A DNA stretch of 64,000 bases from contig DASZVY010000034.1 of assembly GCA_035546855.1 (NCBI GenBank), positions 45,837-109,836 on the forward strand, given 5' to 3'. The notes beneath the pieces were generated by a model. It did no database searches. It was not told the DNA's origin and saw nothing but the letters and a program-made list of their open reading frames with translations. This document shows positions 8,577-16,525 of the stretch, piece after piece (position 1 is the stretch's first letter; every line of letters begins with the position of its first letter). The stretch is from Nitrobacter sp035546855. Lineage in GTDB: Bacteria > Pseudomonadota > Alphaproteobacteria > Rhizobiales > Xanthobacteraceae. The position numbers were made by a program, and so were the translations under genes.

Positions 8577-9995
8577 CTAATCGACGTAGAAATCGGATTC
8601 TGCCGACGGCTTCGCCCGGGGGAGATAAGTACCGTGGCCTTTGGTGCCCACGAGGACGCCATCATCGACTATGACTTTTCCGCGAACCATGGTCATGACC
8701 GGCCAGCCGGTGACTTCGAGCCCCTCGTAAGGGGTATAGTCCGAACCGTCATGGACCAGTTCGTGGCGAATGGTCACTTTGCGTCTGGGGTCCCATAGCG
8801 CGATATCCGCATCCGATCCGACCGCTATGGTTCCTTTACGCGGATAGAGACCATAAATCTTGGCATGGTTCGTTGCGCTGAATGCAACGAAGCTGTTGAG
8901 ATCAATACGGCCCTTCATCACGCCTTCGGAAAACAGGATAGGGAGCCGAGTCGCTACCCCAGGAATTCCGTTGGGTACCCAACGAAAGCTTGTCCGGCCT
9001 TTCGGAACCAGCTTGCCTTCCGGATCATCGTAGCGGAATGGGCAATGGTCCGACGAAAATACCGAAAACACTTTCTGTTGCAGGCCTTCCCAGCATGCCT
9101 TTTGGCTCGCGACATCTCGTGGTGGCGGCGAGCAGACGTATTTTGCGCCCTCCATGTTCAACTGATCGAGGTCTTTTTCCGTCAACATGAGATATTGCGG
9201 GCAGGTCTCGCCCATGACTTTCAATCCGCGCTGCTGCGCCCGCCGGATTTCATCCATCGTTTCTCGGTTCGAGACGTGCACGATCATAATTGGCACGTCG
9301 ACGAGTTCGGACAATGAGATGGCGCGATGCGTTGCCTCGCGCTCAACCGGGATTGGCCGTGATGCGCCGTGAAAGCGGGGGGCGATGTTGCCTGCCCGTT
9401 CAAGGCGATCAGTCAGGAATCGGATCGCATCATAGTTTTCCGCATGCACCATGAGCATCGCACCGGTCTCCCGCGCGACCGCCATGGTTTCGAGCAGTTC
9501 TCGATCCGATAGCGCAAGTCCCTCATAAGTCATGAAAACTTTGAGCGAGGTGTAGCCATCCTCCACCAGCGCGGGCAGTTCCTGACCGAGAACCTGCTCG
9601 GTTGGATCCGTGACGATCAGGTGGAAGGCGACGTCGACGTGGCACTCTCCATCTGCAAGTGCGTGATAGCTGCGTAACGCTTCGCACAGCGTCTGGCCTT
9701 TCTCCTGCAGGCAAAATGGCATCACCGTCGTATTGCCACCGAACGCTGCGGAGCGTGTGCCTGTGGCAAAACCGTCGGCCATGACGATTCCTTCGCCGGA
9801 GGGTTGAGCAAAATGAACGTGGCTGTCGATGCCGCCCGGCAGCACCAAACGATCGGTCGCATCGATGATCGCGTCGGCCATGCCGAGATCATCTCCAAGA
9901 GCTACGATTTTGCCATCGCGAATGCCAATGTCCGCGGCGAAGGTGTCGGCGGCAGTGACGACCGTGCCACCGCGGATGATCGTATCGAATGACAT
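8577..9995 (-). CDS. hydA: Dihydropyrimidinase / D-hydantoinase
   Basis: 472 aa cyclic amidohydrolase that hydrolyses 5,6-dihydropyrimidines or 5-substituted hydantoins to N-carbamoyl acids. All binuclear-metal ligands are present: H59-V-H61, carboxylatable Lys152 (TSLKVFMTY), His184 (MVHAEN), His240 (IVHVSN) and Asp316 (SSDHCPF). Length fits the family. The start at 9995 has AAGGG 7 nt upstream; the open frame reaches 87 bp further without a better site. It is convergent with the carbamoylase gene, with only the LysR remnant between them. With the amidohydrolase at 5625 this makes two ring-opening enzymes in one cluster, so they probably act on different rings or enantiomers. Confidence 0.93.
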   Translation of the reverse strand: MSFDTIIRGGTVVTAADTFAADIGIRDGKIVALGDDLGMADAIIDATDRLVLPGGIDSHVHFAQPSGEGIVMADGFATGTRSAAFGGNTTVMPFCLQEKGQTLCEALRSYHALADGECHVDVAFHLIVTDPTEQVLGQELPALVEDGYTSLKVFMTYEGLALSDRELLETMAVARETGAMLMVHAENYDAIRFLTDRLERAGNIAPRFHGASRPIPVEREATHRAISLSELVDVPIMIVHVSNRETMDEIRRAQQRGLKVMGETCPQYLMLTEKDLDQLNMEGAKYVCSPPPRDVASQKACWEGLQQKVFSVFSSDHCPFRYDDPEGKLVPKGRTSFRWVPNGIPGVATRLPILFSEGVMKGRIDLNSFVAFSATNHAKIYGLYPRKGTIAVGSDADIALWDPRRKVTIRHELVHDGSDYTPYEGLEVTGWPVMTMVRGKVIVDDGVLVGTKGHGTYLPRAKPSAESDFYVD

Positions 9996-10097
9996 GTTGT
10001 TGCCCTTCATTCCGGGTCGTCCGTTTGTGCGTGATGACCTCCGCCAATGCATCGGTCGGTCTGTTGGTCCTTTAAGGTGCAAACGTCGCGCGTGCCG

Positions 10098-10817
10098 CTA
10101 CGTTGAATATCTCGAAAAGATGGCCTCCAGATCGATTTCACGGGAGACCGAGTCGCTCAGATTCAAAGATTTCTCGACGTTTGTGAGATGCTCGAGCATT
10201 CGTTTCGCTGCCAGTTTCCCGTCACTGTTCTCCAGGGCATCGAGAATGAATCCGTGCTCGTGAGAAGGGCAGGAGGGAACGTTCGGCGAATCGTAGAGTG
10301 CGATCACAAGACAGTTTACGGAGACAAGCTCTCGTACAACGCGATGGAATATCGTGTTTCCGGACAACCTCGCCAATCGGATGTGAAAATCTCCCGACAA
10401 TCGCACGATTGAGCGCCGATCGGCCGCCTTGTGGGCCGCCATCTCCTGCGACACGTGATTGCGCAACTCCGCAAGCTCCCGGTGACTTGCCACGTTTGCC
10501 ACGCGCCGCACCAGTTCTGGCTCGATCACGCGCCGGACATCGAGAACGTCACGGGCATCGTTGATCGTCGGGCTGGCTACGAAAGCTCCCCGGTTAGGCT
10601 GCAAGGAGACCACGCCCTCATAGGAAAGGCGCGCGAGAGATTCGCGTATTTTTGTGCGGCTGACCTGGAAAATGGATGCGAGCTTTTCCTCCGTGAGTTT
10701 TGTTCCCGGTGGAAGGCGATGGTCCATGATCGCATCGAGAATCTTTTCCGAGATCTCCGAGAGCTCCTGGTCGCCGTATCGTTCCTCGCGTGAGGTAGGC
10801 AGAGATCGTCTTGGCAA
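10098..10817 (-). CDS. GntR-family (FadR/FCD-type) transcriptional regulator
   Basis: About 239 aa. Winged HTH near the N-terminus (KLTEEKLASIFQVSRTKIRE, then SYEGVVSLQPNRGAFV), followed by an all-helical FCD effector domain with the metal-ligand motif D-x3-H (SGDFHIRLARLSGN) and later His residues. FCD regulators usually bind carboxylic acids. The start is uncertain: TTG at 10817 has GAAGGG 8 nt upstream and removes an unlikely Arg-rich extension, but the frame is open to 10982. It lies just upstream of the hydantoinase gene on the same strand and probably controls it; the 18-bp palindrome at 11801-11818 is a good candidate binding site. Confidence 0.85.
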   Translation of the reverse strand: MPRRSLPTSREERYGDQELSEISEKILDAIMDHRLPPGTKLTEEKLASIFQVSRTKIRESLARLSYEGVVSLQPNRGAFVASPTINDARDVLDVRRVIEPELVRRVANVASHRELAELRNHVSQEMAAHKAADRRSIVRLSGDFHIRLARLSGNTIFHRVVRELVSVNCLVIALYDSPNVPSCPSHEHGFILDALENSDGKLAAKRMLEHLTNVEKSLNLSDSVSREIDLEAIFSRYST

Positions 10818-11054
10818 AGTCGTCGACCCTTCGTTATCACCATTTTGCCGTCCGGCAGGCGGGCGGTTGGCTTGCCGCCGGTTGGGTATAGTTCGTTTTC
10901 GATGCCGACGGAATCCCGCCGATCGGCAACGCACTTGAGATGAACGCCATTTTCGCCTTCCTGGCTGCGGCCTTGCGCCCATATCGGGAAGGGCTCGCGA
11001 GTTGCCCCGTTACCCAGGATGCACGATCAGGCCGCCACGGGGCTATTGGATTCC
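10818..11054. other. Intergenic gap between FCD regulator and decarboxylase/isomerase-like gene
   Basis: 237 bp between two minus-strand genes. The part next to the regulator could still encode its N-terminus if an earlier start is used. No hairpin terminator, repeat or other gene was recognised. Confidence 0.35.
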
Positions 11055-11777
11055 CTATTTCGTTTGAAAAAGCCGACCCCAGTTCGTCACCCGCGCCGGG
11101 TCGATTCCGGCAAGCAAAAGACTCTTCCATAGCGTAACGGCAACCGAATCATAGATCGTGCACGACAATTCGGCTTCCAGTGCGGTGGCGATAGGCGCGC
11201 CCCGCATGTTGGTGCAAAGGATGGCGATGCTGTCGCACCCGGCCGAGACGAGCTCCCGCGCAATCGACGAGATCCGGTCTTTGTCGATTTCCGCAAAGGA
11301 AAAATTGTCCTGAAGATCGAGGTGGCGCTCGGCAACGCAGGGAAAGCCGGCGGCGGCCCAATTCTGGAGGATCCTCTGCTGCACATCCGCCCGATAGGGG
11401 GTCAACAGGCCGACTGTATGGGGTTTTGAGAGTAAAAGCTCGCGATAGGCCAGCGCCGTTGTGGTGGACACAATCCCGGTCTCCCGCGTGATCAACTCGC
11501 AAAGGTGCTCGTCGCGGTCAAAGCCGAGCCAGTTGGCAGAAGTGCCGTTCCACGCGATGGTGTCGACCTTTGCATGCGCGAGCAATTCCGCTGCGCGAAG
11601 CATATCGTCATAATTGAACTGGCGAACGCCATGCTCGCTCAGGGAAATCTCCGTCACGGCGAAGCGGGAGAAGTGGGTGCTGAGGTCCGGAATGCCGGCC
11701 GTCATCGCCGCGGTGAGCGGCTCCAGCACCGTATTCGACGAGGGGGTGATCATTCCCAGGCGAGCACCGCGACGCAT
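11055..11777 (-). CDS. Arylmalonate decarboxylase / maleate isomerase-like protein (Asp/Glu racemase superfamily)
   Basis: 240 aa cytoplasmic enzyme of the Asp/Glu/hydantoin racemase fold. The N-terminus ARLGMITPSSNTVLEP is typical of the maleate isomerase/AMDase group. The second-half catalytic Cys is present (Cys188, AILCTNMRG), but the first-half Cys of racemases and isomerases is replaced by Gly78 in N-G-T-S (78-80). This matches arylmalonate decarboxylase, where Gly74-Thr75-Ser76, Tyr126 and Cys188 form the site; a Tyr is also present here at 128 (LTPYRADV). It may therefore be a malonate-type decarboxylase, not an isomerase. The frame continues to 11858, but that would run across the palindrome; the ATG at 11777 has GGGA upstream. 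Confidence 0.82.
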   Translation of the reverse strand: MRRGARLGMITPSSNTVLEPLTAAMTAGIPDLSTHFSRFAVTEISLSEHGVRQFNYDDMLRAAELLAHAKVDTIAWNGTSANWLGFDRDEHLCELITRETGIVSTTTALAYRELLLSKPHTVGLLTPYRADVQQRILQNWAAAGFPCVAERHLDLQDNFSFAEIDKDRISSIARELVSAGCDSIAILCTNMRGAPIATALEAELSCTIYDSVAVTLWKSLLLAGIDPARVTNWGRLFQTK

Positions 11778-11789
11778 GTCATGTCCCAA

Positions 11790-11833
11790 ATTATAGGCAT
11801 CAGATTGTATACAATCTGTGCTATTTTTACATA
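11790..11833. promoter_or_regulatory. Divergent promoter region with perfect 18-bp palindrome
   Basis: CAGATTGTATACAATCTG at 11801-11818 is an exact inverted repeat centred on GTATAC, the form bound by several FadR/FCD-type GntR regulators. On the minus strand a perfect TATAAT (complement of 11790-11795) follows it, so the palindrome covers the -35 region of the decarboxylase-like gene and its transcript would be almost leaderless. On the plus strand TTGTAT (11806-11811), 16 bp, TACATA (11828-11833) could serve the MFS gene. One bound dimer could control both directions. The regulator at 10098-10817 is the likely ligand-responsive partner (inference). Confidence 0.7.
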
Positions 11834-11910
11834 CGAAATATCTTGCAATTGTGAACACGCACTGTCAACCTTCCAAAGCCGGATGATCTCAAGCATGGAC
11901 GGTGTGCAAC

Positions 11911-13293
11911 ATGAGTGCTGTCACGACGACCACCGAGGCTGAGTCTCGTCAGGGACTTCGGCGTGCCGCAAGCGCTGGATTGGTTGGAACAACCCTGGAA
12001 TTCTATGACCATTTTGTCTTTGGTTCAGCCGCTGCTCTTGTGTTTCCGAAACTCTTCTTTCCTCAGGACGACCGGTCGCTGGCGACGCTCCTGTCCATGG
12101 TCATCTATGCGGTTGCATTTATCGCTCGCCCGATCGGTGGCGCTGCTTTCGGTCATTTCGGCGACAAATTGGGGCGGAAGGCGGTTTTGCTATCGACCCT
12201 CGTGATGATGGGAACTGCCACGGTTTTAATCGGGTTGCTGCCGACGTATGCAACGCTCGGGCTTTGGGCTCCAATATTACTGGTGCTGTTGAGATCTATT
12301 CAGGGCTTCGCGCTGGGTGGCGAGTGGGGAGGTGCCGCATTGCTGGTTGCCGAGTTTGATCCGGCGGGCCGGCGGCGTGGATTCTTCGGCAGTCTCGTGC
12401 AGGTTGCAAGTCCTATCGGCGTTCTGCTCGCCAACGCGGTCTTTGCAATAGTCACCTGGTCCGTATCGGAGCAGGCGTTTTTCTCGTGGGGATGGCGCAT
12501 TCCATTTCTGATCAGCACCGTGCTGATTGTTTATGGAATCTATGTCCGCTCACAAATCGGAGAGTCTCCAATTTTTGAGGATATGGCACGGCAAGAGGCC
12601 GCTGCCCGTTCTCCGATCGTCGAGACATTGCGCGATCACTGGGGCCGATTGCTGCTGGCGATCGGCAGCCGGGCCGGTGAGGGCGTCATTTTCTATGTGT
12701 TCTCGCTATTTCTGCTGATCTATGGGCCGCAGCATCTAGGTATCACGCGTTCGACGGGGTTGGTTGCGGTAATCATGGGTGCCGGTGTGGGGGTTGTTGC
12801 CATTCCATTTTTTGGCTGGTTGTCCGACCGAGTTGGACGCGTGCCCGTGGTGATCGGTGGCGCAGTAGGCGCAGCGATTTGGAGCGTGTTGTATTTCTTG
12901 CTTCTTCACACCAGGAACCCCACGATCATCGTGATTGCAGGCATGATCGGGATGTTCTTCCAGGCTGCGCTGTGGGCACCGGCCGCGGCATTCGTGCCGG
13001 AGATGTTTCCCGCGCAGGTCCGCTGCACAGCGGCCTCCATCGCTTTCCAAACGGCGCTTGTATTCGGCGGCGCGTTTTCGCCTGTCGCAGCCGTTTGGCT
13101 TGTCAGCAAATTTGATACGTGGATTCCAGTGGCGGCTTACAGCATCATTTCTCTCATCGTGGTGATCATCTGTGCCGCGTCCGTGGGAGAGACCCTGGGA
13201 GTAGACCTTACTGCTAAGCCTCAGAGGGATCAGCCCCTGGATGGGAGGGCCACACGGCACGGTCGTGCTGTAAAGGCTCTACGGACGAGCTAG
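11911..13293 (+). CDS. MFS transporter, metabolite:H+ symporter (MHS) type
   Basis: 460 aa inner-membrane protein with 12 predicted membrane segments. MHS-family marks: GGAAFGHFGDKLGRKAVLL (loop 2-3 signature), GFALGGEWGGAALLVAEF (segment 4), and GWLSDRVGRVPVVIGG for the second half. Relatives (ShiA, ProP, KgtP, citrate carriers) import organic acids or osmolytes with protons. The ATG at 11911 is preferred to a GTG at 11902. It shares the palindromic control region with the decarboxylase-like gene and is followed by the cyclase and amidase genes, so it probably imports the substrate or an intermediate of that pathway. Base composition looks more AT-rich than in the flanking housekeeping genes. 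Confidence 0.92.
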   Translation: MSAVTTTTEAESRQGLRRAASAGLVGTTLEFYDHFVFGSAAALVFPKLFFPQDDRSLATLLSMVIYAVAFIARPIGGAAFGHFGDKLGRKAVLLSTLVMMGTATVLIGLLPTYATLGLWAPILLVLLRSIQGFALGGEWGGAALLVAEFDPAGRRRGFFGSLVQVASPIGVLLANAVFAIVTWSVSEQAFFSWGWRIPFLISTVLIVYGIYVRSQIGESPIFEDMARQEAAARSPIVETLRDHWGRLLLAIGSRAGEGVIFYVFSLFLLIYGPQHLGITRSTGLVAVIMGAGVGVVAIPFFGWLSDRVGRVPVVIGGAVGAAIWSVLYFLLLHTRNPTIIVIAGMIGMFFQAALWAPAAAFVPEMFPAQVRCTAASIAFQTALVFGGAFSPVAAVWLVSKFDTWIPVAAYSIISLIVVIICAASVGETLGVDLTAKPQRDQPLDGRATRHGRAVKALRTS

Positions 13294-13355
13294 GGCGAGA
13301 GCTCGATACGCTGTGCCTGCGCTCAGACTAACAACGCCTAACTCGAGGTTTTCCG

Positions 13356-14126
13356 ATGTTCTCTTCAAATTGCCGGCTGGTCGATCTCTCGGTGCCGATC
13401 ATGAACGAATCGTTCGACACCCAGGAACAACATATCGAGTACATGTCACATGAAGAGGTGGCGCGGGGCCGAGCCAAGGCGTATGGGATCCAGCCAGGTG
13501 ATCTTCCCCTGCCAGGCGTTCATTCGGCGATGGAACGGGTGACGCTGTCGACCCATGCCGGCACCCACATGGATGCGCCGATTCACTATGGCCCGATGTC
13601 CGAGGGAAAGCCGGCAAAGACGATCGATCAGATTCCGCTGGAATGGTGTTTCGGCGAAGGCGTTGTTCTCGACATGTCGGCGAAGGCGGCGGGCGAAATC
13701 ATCACGGTCGACGACTTGAAAGCAGCCCTCGCGAAGATCGACCATAAGCTCGTGCCGGGCGAGATTGTTCTTATTCGAACTGATCGGTGGAAAGACTTCG
13801 GGCGATCGGATTATGCCATGCGGCATCCGGGCATGGGACGGGAGTCGACGCTTTGGTTGATCGAACAGGGCATCCGCATGATGGGAACGGATGGTTGGGG
13901 ATGGGATGCGCCCATTCCGTGGATGGTCGCAAAGTTCAAGGAAGGCGATAAAGGTGCCTTCTTCCCCGGTCATTATGCAGGCCGAGACAAAGAGTACTGT
14001 CATATCGAGAAGCTCGCCCGCCTCAATGAACTGCCGCCGACAGGATTCAAGATCGCGGTGTTTCCCGTTTTGATCGACAAGGCATCGGGTGGTTGGTGCC
14101 GGCCCGTGGCGTTCGTTCCCGAGTAA
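13356..14126 (+). CDS. Cyclase-family metal-dependent hydrolase (kynurenine formamidase/isatin hydrolase-like)
   Basis: 256 aa, within the usual range. The signature H-x-G-T-H-x-D-x-P-x-H is present at residues 67-77 (HAGTHMDAPIH) and supplies the divalent-metal ligands. Characterised members hydrolyse formamides (N-formylkynurenine) or the cyclic amide isatin, so another C-N hydrolase is expected here. No signal peptide, hence cytoplasmic. It lies 62 bp after the MFS gene and 49 bp before the amidase gene, so the three are probably one transcript. The substrate is unknown; a kynurenine role is unlikely because no tryptophan-catabolic genes accompany it. Confidence 0.88.
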   Translation: MFSSNCRLVDLSVPIMNESFDTQEQHIEYMSHEEVARGRAKAYGIQPGDLPLPGVHSAMERVTLSTHAGTHMDAPIHYGPMSEGKPAKTIDQIPLEWCFGEGVVLDMSAKAAGEIITVDDLKAALAKIDHKLVPGEIVLIRTDRWKDFGRSDYAMRHPGMGRESTLWLIEQGIRMMGTDGWGWDAPIPWMVAKFKEGDKGAFFPGHYAGRDKEYCHIEKLARLNELPPTGFKIAVFPVLIDKASGGWCRPVAFVPE

Positions 14127-14175
14127 TATGTCTCTTTGATCCAGAACCAAGCTATCCATCGAGCAGGAGCGTGCC

Positions 14176-15588
14176 GTGAACCGTAGACTTTCGCGGCTGG
14201 GCGCGCGTGAATTGGCGCGTCTGATCTCTCGTCGCGAAATCAGCGCGACCGAATTGGCAACGTGTTGTCTTGATGAGATCGAACTTGGCAACCCCGGTCT
14301 TCGGGCTTTCATTACAGTTGACCCGAAGCAGGTTCGGAAAGCAGCCGAAGATGCGGATGCTGAAATAGCAAAGGGCCTTTATCGGGGTGCTTTGCACGGA
14401 ATTCCTGTCGCCGTTAAAGACAACTGTTTGACGGCCGGAATCAGAACGACCTTTGGCTCGCGTCTGTATGCGGATCACGTGCCAGATCGAGACGATATTT
14501 CGGTTGCCAGGGTCAAGGCCGCCGGCGGCATCGTCATTGGCAAGACGAACTTGCCGGAGTTTGGCTGCGGTGCATTGTGTGTAAACGATTTATACGGCCC
14601 AACGGCGAACCCGTACGATCGCCGATATAGCAGTGGCGGCTCAAGCGGAGGCTCGGCTGCGGCCGTTGCCGCCGGCCTGGCGCCGATCGCGCTGGGCACC
14701 GATTTTGGAGGTTCGCTGCGAACGCCTGCAAGTTTCTGCGGCGTGGTTGGCTTTCGGCCTACGCCGGGCCGAATTCCGATCGGCTCGGGATCTCTGCCCT
14801 GGAGCAGCATGAACGTTCACGGCACCGTCGCGCGCAGTGTCGAAGACACGGTCATGATGCTTGAGTCCTTGTCAGGACCTGACGCCTCGGATCCGATGTC
14901 GATGGGGGTGAGGACATGGCGGCCCGACGATGTCGCGGACCTTCCAGTGTCGAAGTTGCGTGTGGGGTATTCGGTCGACCTGAACGTTTCTCCGATCGAC
15001 GGAGAAGTTCGTCGGATATTCACGCAAGCAATCCGGCGAATGGATGCGATCGGCGTGGGCGCGATCACCGAGGAAGCACCCGATTGCGCGGGCGCGGTTG
15101 ACTCTTTCGAGACGTTGCGCGCCGGTATCCTGTATCATAATTACGGCAGATTATGCTCCGAGCACGGCGGTGCTCTATCGCCTTCCGTTGTCTGGAATGT
15201 GCTGCGGGGCAAGGACCTGTCCGCAGCGGAGATGTTGCGGGCGGAATCAGTCCGAGCGCGTGTGCGTGAACAGTTCAACAAATATTTTGAGAATTACGAT
15301 ATTCTGGTGACTGTCAGCGCGAGCGTTCCGCCATTTCCAAATACGCAGGAAGACGTACTTGAAATCGATGGGATGTCCCTGCCCAATATCATCGATTATC
15401 TCAGGGTAACCTACGTGATGTCATTGGTCGGCTTTCCTGCATTGTCGCTTCCTTTCGGATTCACGAAAGGCGGGCTCCCCGTCGGTATCCAACTGGTCGC
15501 AAGGCCTTTCGAGGAGACAACCTTGCTGATGCTGGCGCAGACGCTTGAGGAACATGGGTTCCACCATGTATGGCCGCCGGATCTGTAG
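14176..15588 (+). CDS. Amidase-signature enzyme
   Basis: 470 aa serine hydrolase. The Ser-cisSer-Lys triad can be placed: Lys81 (VAVKDNCL), cis-Ser156 in SGGSSGGSAA, and nucleophile Ser180 in GTDFGGSLR. It starts with GTG at 14176 behind AGGAG. It is not GatA, because no gatB/gatC is nearby and the gene sits in the catabolic cluster. Likely reaction: hydrolysis of a linear amide or half-amide produced by the ring-opening enzymes. Members acting on ureidomalonate, malonamate, allophanate or arylamides all share this signature, so the substrate is open. Confidence 0.9.
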   Translation: MNRRLSRLGARELARLISRREISATELATCCLDEIELGNPGLRAFITVDPKQVRKAAEDADAEIAKGLYRGALHGIPVAVKDNCLTAGIRTTFGSRLYADHVPDRDDISVARVKAAGGIVIGKTNLPEFGCGALCVNDLYGPTANPYDRRYSSGGSSGGSAAAVAAGLAPIALGTDFGGSLRTPASFCGVVGFRPTPGRIPIGSGSLPWSSMNVHGTVARSVEDTVMMLESLSGPDASDPMSMGVRTWRPDDVADLPVSKLRVGYSVDLNVSPIDGEVRRIFTQAIRRMDAIGVGAITEEAPDCAGAVDSFETLRAGILYHNYGRLCSEHGGALSPSVVWNVLRGKDLSAAEMLRAESVRARVREQFNKYFENYDILVTVSASVPPFPNTQEDVLEIDGMSLPNIIDYLRVTYVMSLVGFPALSLPFGFTKGGLPVGIQLVARPFEETTLLMLAQTLEEHGFHHVWPPDL

Positions 15589-15740
15589 CCGCCCTTAATT
15601 TTCAAAGGTCGCTTTGCATTGTAGAGCAAACCAGTTATTCGCGCTCGTGCTGGCGTAGCGATACGGATATCGCGATCGGGTGGCGCTATCGTGTACCGTT
15701 CAGGCCAGCTGAACTTTTCATTTTCGGCTGGCGACGCGCA

Positions 15741-16109
15741 CTAGCCGTCATCTCGGGGTCCCCGAAGTCCGTGCGTGATGAACTTCATGTATGTCTTGAC
15801 CACCCAATCCGGGATCGGCTGCGGTCCGGACGGCGTCTTTGAGAAGCGTAGATACATGTAGAATCGCGCAGCCATCAGAATGTAAGCAAGAACTTCCAGC
15901 TCACGCGGTTCGAACCCTGTGAGTTCGCCGCGCGCGGCTGCGTTCGAGCGCCGCGACGTAGTGGGCGGCGAGATTGGCCACGTGATTTTCGCAATGGAAG
16001 TTGCTTCGTGGCCGCGCTCACCAACAATTTCGGCTGCCGCGCGAATAAGCGCGCGGCGATTTTCCTTCACCCGCTCGCTCCGACTTTTCTTGGCCGGCCG
16101 CGGGCTCAC
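15741..16109 (-). pseudogene. TetR-family regulator remnant with internal deletion
   Basis: The 122-codon frame begins as a TetR protein (RALIRAAAEIVGERGHEATS, helix 1-2 of the HTH) and ends as the C-terminal TetR domain (PRELEVLAYILMAARFYMYL ... WVVKTYMKFITHG). Between them the HTH recognition helix and about 70 residues are missing. The short middle stretch makes sense only in the neighbouring frame (ANLAAHYVAALERSRA), so there is a deletion with a frame change and then a 2-nt loss in a CGCGCG run that restores the frame. The product could not bind DNA as a normal TetR. It marks the right edge of the catabolic cluster. Confidence 0.75.
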
Positions 16110-16525
16110 AGCGTCCTGATCCGTTGCCGGATCCTTCGCGCGCAGTCACGCGGTCGATCCTCGGCTCAGCCTTGGGGAGGTCGGTGAAATATTCGCGCAA
16201 AGCGTTCGCCGTAGGTTTCAGCAAGTTTTCATATCGGCCGCCGTATTCCGCCGCGAGCGAACGGGCACAGCAGAAACCGGAGTGGTCCGGCCGGTCGAGG
16301 GCTCAAAAGCGAGGAATTCTTGCTATAGGCGTGTCGCGGCCCCGTTTGCACGTCTATGCGAGGGATGCCCCGACCACCAAAGCCGAGATCTGCATAGCCG
16401 GCGGCAGCTTTTGGCACTAAGCAGACGTGTTTTACTCTTGTGAAAACACTGTTTCGTACCGCGATAACTAAATTGGCCGAGGGCGCGTCACAGCGAAAAG
16501 CACTACAAGCAGCTAGGGTTACTAA
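16110..16525. other. Non-coding stretch before dusA
   Basis: 416 bp without a credible gene. The left end is upstream of the TetR remnant and the right end must carry the dusA promoter. Open frames here have no family resemblance. No tRNA, hairpin terminator or repeat was recognised, although a dusA gene next to an island edge makes the region worth comparing between strains. Confidence 0.4.

Noticed and set aside
11055..11777. Naming the gene as maleate cis-trans isomerase
   Set aside because: The first catalytic Cys of maleate isomerases is absent (Gly78), so a firm name was not given.
14176..15588. Calling the amidase GatA of the tRNA amidotransferase
   Set aside because: No gatB or gatC nearby, and the gene lies in the catabolic cluster behind an MFS and cyclase gene.
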